A stretch of 64,000 nt of DNA from Methylobacterium sp. J-090. Its GTDB lineage: Bacteria > Pseudomonadota > Alphaproteobacteria > Rhizobiales > Beijerinckiaceae. The stretch lies in contig NZ_JAKSXV010000106.1 of assembly GCF_022829345.1 (NCBI RefSeq), positions 186,001 to 250,000 on the forward strand, written 5' to 3'. The notes below the pieces were generated by a model. It made no database searches, had not been told where the DNA came from, and worked only from the letters and a program-made list of their open reading frames with translations. The translations under genes and the position numbers were made by a program. Below are positions 60,977-64,000 of the stretch, in pieces (the first letter of the stretch is position 1; each line of letters begins with the position of its first letter).

Positions 60977-61155
60977 CAAGTCTTGATCGTATCCGGTGAT
61001 ACCCCGGTCTTTGGATCCGGGCGGACCCATCCGCGCGAAAAGCGCAGCCCGGCAGCTCGAGCCAGACACCTTCGCCGATGCGCCGTCTTCGGCCATGTTC
61101 ATGACACCGATGGCGCGCAATCGCCCCGCGCAGGAAGACCCGTCGGAACCCGTCC

Positions 61156-62433
61156 ATGTCAGGAACCATCGAACAAGCCGCCCACGATGGGCGGCACGCG
61201 CAGCCGGTACGGGATGCCGGTCCCACGACATCTGGTCCCATGAGTTCCGGTCCCGTGACATCGGGGGCCGGGCCGGCCTTCGCGGTGCTTGGGGCGCTCA
61301 GCCTGTCGCACCTCCTCAACGATCTCGTGCAGTCCCTGCTGCCGGCGATCTACCCTCTGCTCAAGGCGCAGTTCCGGCTCGATTTCGGCCAGATCGGGCT
61401 CATCACCTTCGCGTTTCAGGTCACGGCCTCGGTTCTCCAGCCTGTGGTGGGCCTCTACACGGACCGGAAGCCGTTGCCGTTCTCCCTGGCGCTCGGCATG
61501 GGCTCGTCGCTCATCGGCCTCGTTCTCCTGTCGGTGGCCTGGGAATACGGGCTCCTGCTCCTGGCGGCGGGCCTCGTCGGCTTCGGCTCGGCCGTGTTCC
61601 ATCCGGAGGCGACCCGCGTCGCCCGCCTCGCCTCGGGCGGCCGCTACGGCCTCGCGCAATCCGTGTTCCAGGTCGGCGGCAATGCCGGCACCGCGCTGGG
61701 GCCGTTGCTCGCCGCCTTCGTGGTGGTGCCGCACGGGCAGGGGAGCGTCGCCTGGTTCTCCCTCGCGGCTCTCGCCGGCATGGGCGTGCTCACCCTCGTC
61801 GGCCGCTGGTACGCCGGACGGCTCCGTTCACCCCTGCGTTCCGCCATCCGTGCTGGCACCCGGGCCGCCGCGTCCCTGTCCCGTCGACGGGTCGGCCTCA
61901 CCATCGCGATCCTCTTGACGCTGATCTTCTCGAAATACTTCTATCTCGCGAGTTTCTCGTCCTACTACACCTTCTACCTCATCCAGCGCTTCGGCGTGTC
62001 TGTGGCGCAGTCGCAGGTCTACCTGTTCGTGTTCCTCGGTGCGGTGGCGGCGGGTACCATCCTGGGCGGCCCCATCGGCGACCGCTTCGGGCGCAAGCCC
62101 GTCATCTGGGCCTCGATCCTGGGCGTGCTGCCCTTTACCCTGGCCCTGCCGCACGCCGATCTGGTCTGGACGGTGGTGCTCACCGTGCCCATCGGCCTGA
62201 TCCTGGCCTCGGCGATGCCGGCGATCCTCGTCTACGCACAGGAGCTCCTGCCGGGCCGGATCGGCCTCGTCGGCGGGCTGTTCTTCGGCTTCGCCTTCGG
62301 GATGGGTGGCCTCGGGGCGGCGATCCTCGGCGAGGTGGCCGATCATGCCGGCATCACCACGGTCTACGCCCTGTGCGCCTACCTGCCGCTCATCGGCCTC
62401 TCGGCGGTGTTCCTGCCACGCCTGACGCGGTGA
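61156..62433 (+). CDS. fsr: MFS transporter, fosmidomycin-resistance (Fsr) type
   Basis: Inner-membrane proton-coupled exporter of the Fsr group. 425 residues, 12 helices after an N-terminal extension of about 40 residues containing three 5-residue repeats (GPxxS). Family segments: SLSHLLNDLVQSLLPAIYPLLK at the first helix and GPIGDRFGRKPVIWASILG as the inter-domain MFS motif. Related pumps confer fosmidomycin resistance in E. coli. In an organism using the MEP pathway this would protect Dxr. Substrate here is inferred. Confidence 0.88.
   Translation: MSGTIEQAAHDGRHAQPVRDAGPTTSGPMSSGPVTSGAGPAFAVLGALSLSHLLNDLVQSLLPAIYPLLKAQFRLDFGQIGLITFAFQVTASVLQPVVGLYTDRKPLPFSLALGMGSSLIGLVLLSVAWEYGLLLLAAGLVGFGSAVFHPEATRVARLASGGRYGLAQSVFQVGGNAGTALGPLLAAFVVVPHGQGSVAWFSLAALAGMGVLTLVGRWYAGRLRSPLRSAIRAGTRAAASLSRRRVGLTIAILLTLIFSKYFYLASFSSYYTFYLIQRFGVSVAQSQVYLFVFLGAVAAGTILGGPIGDRFGRKPVIWASILGVLPFTLALPHADLVWTVVLTVPIGLILASAMPAILVYAQELLPGRIGLVGGLFFGFAFGMGGLGAAILGEVADHAGITTVYALCAYLPLIGLSAVFLPRLTR
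61219..61263 (+). repeat. 15-bp tandem repeat in the fsr N-terminus
   Basis: Three units of GGTCCCRYGASWTCN type (61219-61233, 61234-61248, 61249-61263), encoding GPTTS-GPMSS-GPVTS. A coding minisatellite that could vary in copy number between strains without shifting frame. It lies before the first membrane helix. Confidence 0.6.
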
Positions 62434-62450
62434 CTTCGCGTCAGTGCAAG

Positions 62451-62480
62451 AGGGGACCGGCGCCGGAGGCCCGGCCCCTT
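62451..62480. terminator. Hairpin between convergent fsr and monooxygenase genes
   Basis: AGGGGACCGG (62451-62460) can pair with CCGGCCCCTT (62471-62480) with one mismatch, loop CGCCGGAGGC. Between converging stop codons, likely a shared terminator. Confidence 0.5.
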
Positions 62481-62504
62481 CGCGAGTGTCCCCGTCTTCG
62501 GGCG

Positions 62505-62837
62505 TCAGGCCGCCGCGTTCGAAGCGCCGCCCAGGGTCTGGATCGTCTCGAACCCTTCGAATTGCGGATGGCCGAGGTAGAGCGGCTTCGTCGTGGGAAC
62601 CCGGCCATGCGCCTTGCGGAACTGCTCCGAGCGGGTCCACGCCTCGAAGTCGGTCTTCGACGCCCAGACCGTATGCGAGGCGTACAGAACGTGATCGTCG
62701 TGCTCGGGTCCGCGCAGCAGGTGAAACTCGACGAAGCCCGGCATCTCGCCGAGCTGGCTGTCGCGTCCGAGCCAAACCTGCTCGAAATCCACAGCCGAGT
62801 CCTTGACGACCTTGAAGCGATTCATGGCGATATACAT
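62505..62837 (-). CDS. IsdG/HmoB-like heme-degrading monooxygenase
   Basis: 110-residue ABM-fold protein. The three residues that define heme-degrading IsdG enzymes are at family-typical positions: Asn6 (MYIAMNRF), Trp67 (DFEAWTRS) and His77 (RKAHGRV). This supports heme-iron release over an antibiotic-biosynthesis role. Soluble and probably dimeric. Monocistronic, convergent with fsr; the 428-bp region upstream may hold an iron-responsive operator that I cannot recognise. Confidence 0.8.
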   Translation of the reverse strand: MYIAMNRFKVVKDSAVDFEQVWLGRDSQLGEMPGFVEFHLLRGPEHDDHVLYASHTVWASKTDFEAWTRSEQFRKAHGRVPTTKPLYLGHPQFEGFETIQTLGGASNAAA

Positions 62838-63265
62838 GATGGAAATCCGGGGTTCTCGAAGGGGTTCGGGTTGCCAGGCATCCTAGCCCAGGCGAGACGA
62901 CAACCGGAAGCGCCGCTCCATGGCGTTCGCCAACGTGTCGCGGCGTTCCCGATGCCGGTCCGCTGGCGTCGTTCTTCCAAACGGAGCGCTTGCCTTTCGG
63001 GCCGGCTTTGTGGTCAAGCTGCGGGCAGAGTGGAGTTCTGACCGAATTCGAGCAATACCGATGTCAGTGCTGAGGCAGAGGATGTGCTGAGCTTCGGATG
63101 CAGACTTGCTGGAGCGGCCTTGCCGGAGTGTATCGAAATCAACGCCGGGGCTTCTGAGCTCAAGGGCGGTTCGTATGACACCGTGCGACACCACTCGTTT
63201 TCGACGCGTTTCCGTCGTTGGTCCGGGCGGAAACGTCACGTCAACTTCAAGGACTGAATCGAGAG
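62838..63265. other. 428-bp region without a credible gene
   Basis: Lower GC than the surroundings. A 118-codon minus-strand frame (62883-63239) is present but has Arg/Ser/Thr-rich, non-protein-like composition, no ribosome-binding site and no recognisable motif; I do not call it. The gap must carry divergent promoters for the monooxygenase and XRE genes. It could be a decayed gene. Confidence 0.4.
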
Positions 63266-63679
63266 ATGATGCCTAAGCAGACCACCGATGTCGATCGCCT
63301 CGTCGGATTGCGGATCACCGCCCTCCGCAAGGCGCGCGGCTTGAGTCAGACCGCGCTCGGCACCGCCGTCGGCGTGACCTTCCAGCAGGTCCAGAAATAC
63401 GAGAAGGGCCAGAACCGCGTCGGCGCCGGGCGCCTGCGCGAGATCGCCCGCCTCCTTGAGGTGCCGGTCTCGGCGTTCTTCGAGGATGACGACGCCGACG
63501 GCACCCAGTCAGACGTCTTCGGTTTCCTCAGTGCCCAGGGCGCCATCGAACTGCTGCGGGCCTACGCCCTGATCGAGAACGACCAGCTCCGCCGCGATGC
63601 GCTCGCCATCGTCCGCACCATCTCCAAGATGGGCAAGCCGGCCCCGGGGTCCGAAGCCGCCGAGGAAGCCACCAAGTAG
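63266..63679 (+). CDS. XRE-family transcriptional regulator
   Basis: 137-residue DNA-binding protein with an N-terminal helix-turn-helix (about 14-68: LRITALRKARGLSQTALGTAVGVTFQQVQKYEKGQNRV), followed by an acidic linker (FEDDDADG) and a helical C-terminal region that probably mediates dimerisation. The HTH resembles rhizobial and Caulobacter-type XRE regulators. Start is ATG 63266 or 63269; both follow GAGAG closely, with AAGGA 12 bases upstream. The frame is open to 63218 without support. Target genes unknown; it stands alone. Confidence 0.85.
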   Translation: MMPKQTTDVDRLVGLRITALRKARGLSQTALGTAVGVTFQQVQKYEKGQNRVGAGRLREIARLLEVPVSAFFEDDDADGTQSDVFGFLSAQGAIELLRAYALIENDQLRRDALAIVRTISKMGKPAPGSEAAEEATK

Positions 63680-63690
63680 GACGTCCGGGC

Positions 63691-64000
63691 TCATCCGATC
63701 AGGTGAAAGAAGCTTCCCGTCACGCGCCCGAGGCGATGACCGGCGAGCCCCAGGGCCACCCCCTCCGCATCGGTGACACGGGCGAGCGCCGCCGCTTCCC
63801 CGGGGGCGGGGGTGCGCTCGCTCGCGTAATGGAACTCGTGGCCGACGAGGCGCGCGCCCGCGCGTCCGAGGGGACCGTCGGCGATAAGGGTCGCGACCCT
63901 GTAGCCGAGATGCAGCTTCCGCGTCCGGTAGGAGGTCGCCACCGGGAGCAGCCCCGCCATGGCATGGGTGACCCCCTCGGCATCCTCTAGGCTCTCGCCC
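63691..64000 (-). CDS. cobB: Cobyrinate a,c-diamide synthase, C-terminal fragment (partial)
   Basis: The frame runs off the right edge of the window, so only the last 103 or so residues are seen. They match the glutamine-amidotransferase end of CobB/CbiA: GESLEDAEGVTHAMAGLL, RTRKLHLGYRVATL and the conserved HEFHYA (catalytic His region). CobB amidates cobyrinate side chains in vitamin B12 synthesis. An ATG at 63960 is internal. Divergence from other type-1 amidotransferases makes the assignment good but not certain because the synthase domain is outside. Confidence 0.8.
   Translation of the reverse strand, partial: GESLEDAEGVTHAMAGLLPVATSYRTRKLHLGYRVATLIADGPLGRAGARLVGHEFHYASERTPAPGEAAALARVTDAEGVALGLAGHRLGRVTGSFFHLIG

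Noticed and set aside
60934-60990. Chromosomal replication origin at the DnaA-like boxes
   Set aside because: Only three boxes, no AT-rich unwinding region, and no dnaA, dnaN, hemE or parAB nearby.
62883-63239. 118-codon minus-strand frame between the monooxygenase and XRE genes
   Set aside because: No ribosome-binding site, unusual Arg/Ser/Thr composition, no motif; could be a decayed gene but not supportable.

Overview
The window is high-GC alphaproteobacterial chromosome, most probably Methylobacterium/Methylorubrum (Hyphomicrobiales). This rests on gene content and order, not on a search: FlaF, DUF1150 beside Hsp20, a 90-residue IF-1, BcsS, the run nuoA-N / birA / rnj / mce / DUF1467 / proS / lolC / lolD / dnaE, and a direct-repeat (GAAC-N7-GAAC) alphaproteobacterial SOS box. 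It is mostly core genome; I see no IS element, prophage, CRISPR array, rRNA or tRNA.

Region 1 (1-8.2 kb): a DUF900 lipoprotein esterase, a very acidic small protein, an orphan flaF, several small unknown proteins, a minus-strand TonB/ExbD/ExbB unit with accessory genes, then hsp20 and its DUF1150 partner. Region 2 (8.1-14.8 kb): an alpha/beta hydrolase, a glycosyltransferase, infC with an AUU start, a glycogen-debranching-type enzyme and a second glycosyltransferase. Region 3 (15.2-30.9 kb): the complete 14-gene complex I operon in the order A to N, with a VOC-fold gene inserted between nuoF and nuoG and a long hairpin between nuoL and nuoM. Region 4 (31-43.4 kb): biotin ligase, RNase J, methylmalonyl-CoA epimerase, DUF1467, prolyl-tRNA synthetase, LolC/LolD lipoprotein export, a UGT-like glycosyltransferase and the replicative polymerase DnaE.

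Region 5 (43.4-49 kb): small envelope proteins, ChaC, recO, parC and infA. Region 6 (49-55 kb): a periplasmic amino-acid-type binding protein, then a four-gene molybdenum-cofactor maturation unit (two XdhC halves, a molybdopterin-binding protein, a MobA-like nucleotidyltransferase), DUF2256, a formyltransferase-like protein and an atypical SDR. Region 7 (55-64 kb): BcsS, ExoD, a Zur/ZnuC/ZnuB zinc locus, a polyprenyl-phosphate sugar transferase, a fosmidomycin-resistance-type MFS exporter, an IsdG-like monooxygenase, an XRE regulator and the C-terminal end of a CobB gene cut by the window edge.

The most notable signals are outside ordinary annotation: (i) a canonical alphaproteobacterial LexA box 33 bp upstream of an unannotated 34-codon single-membrane-span protein, just before dnaE; (ii) three DnaA-box-like nonamers at exact 17-bp spacing between two divergent envelope genes; (iii) a 40-codon membrane protein coupled by ATGA overlap to znuC; (iv) a 66-bp perfect-arm hairpin inside the nuo operon. 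All coordinates and motif readings are by eye; no homology search was run.
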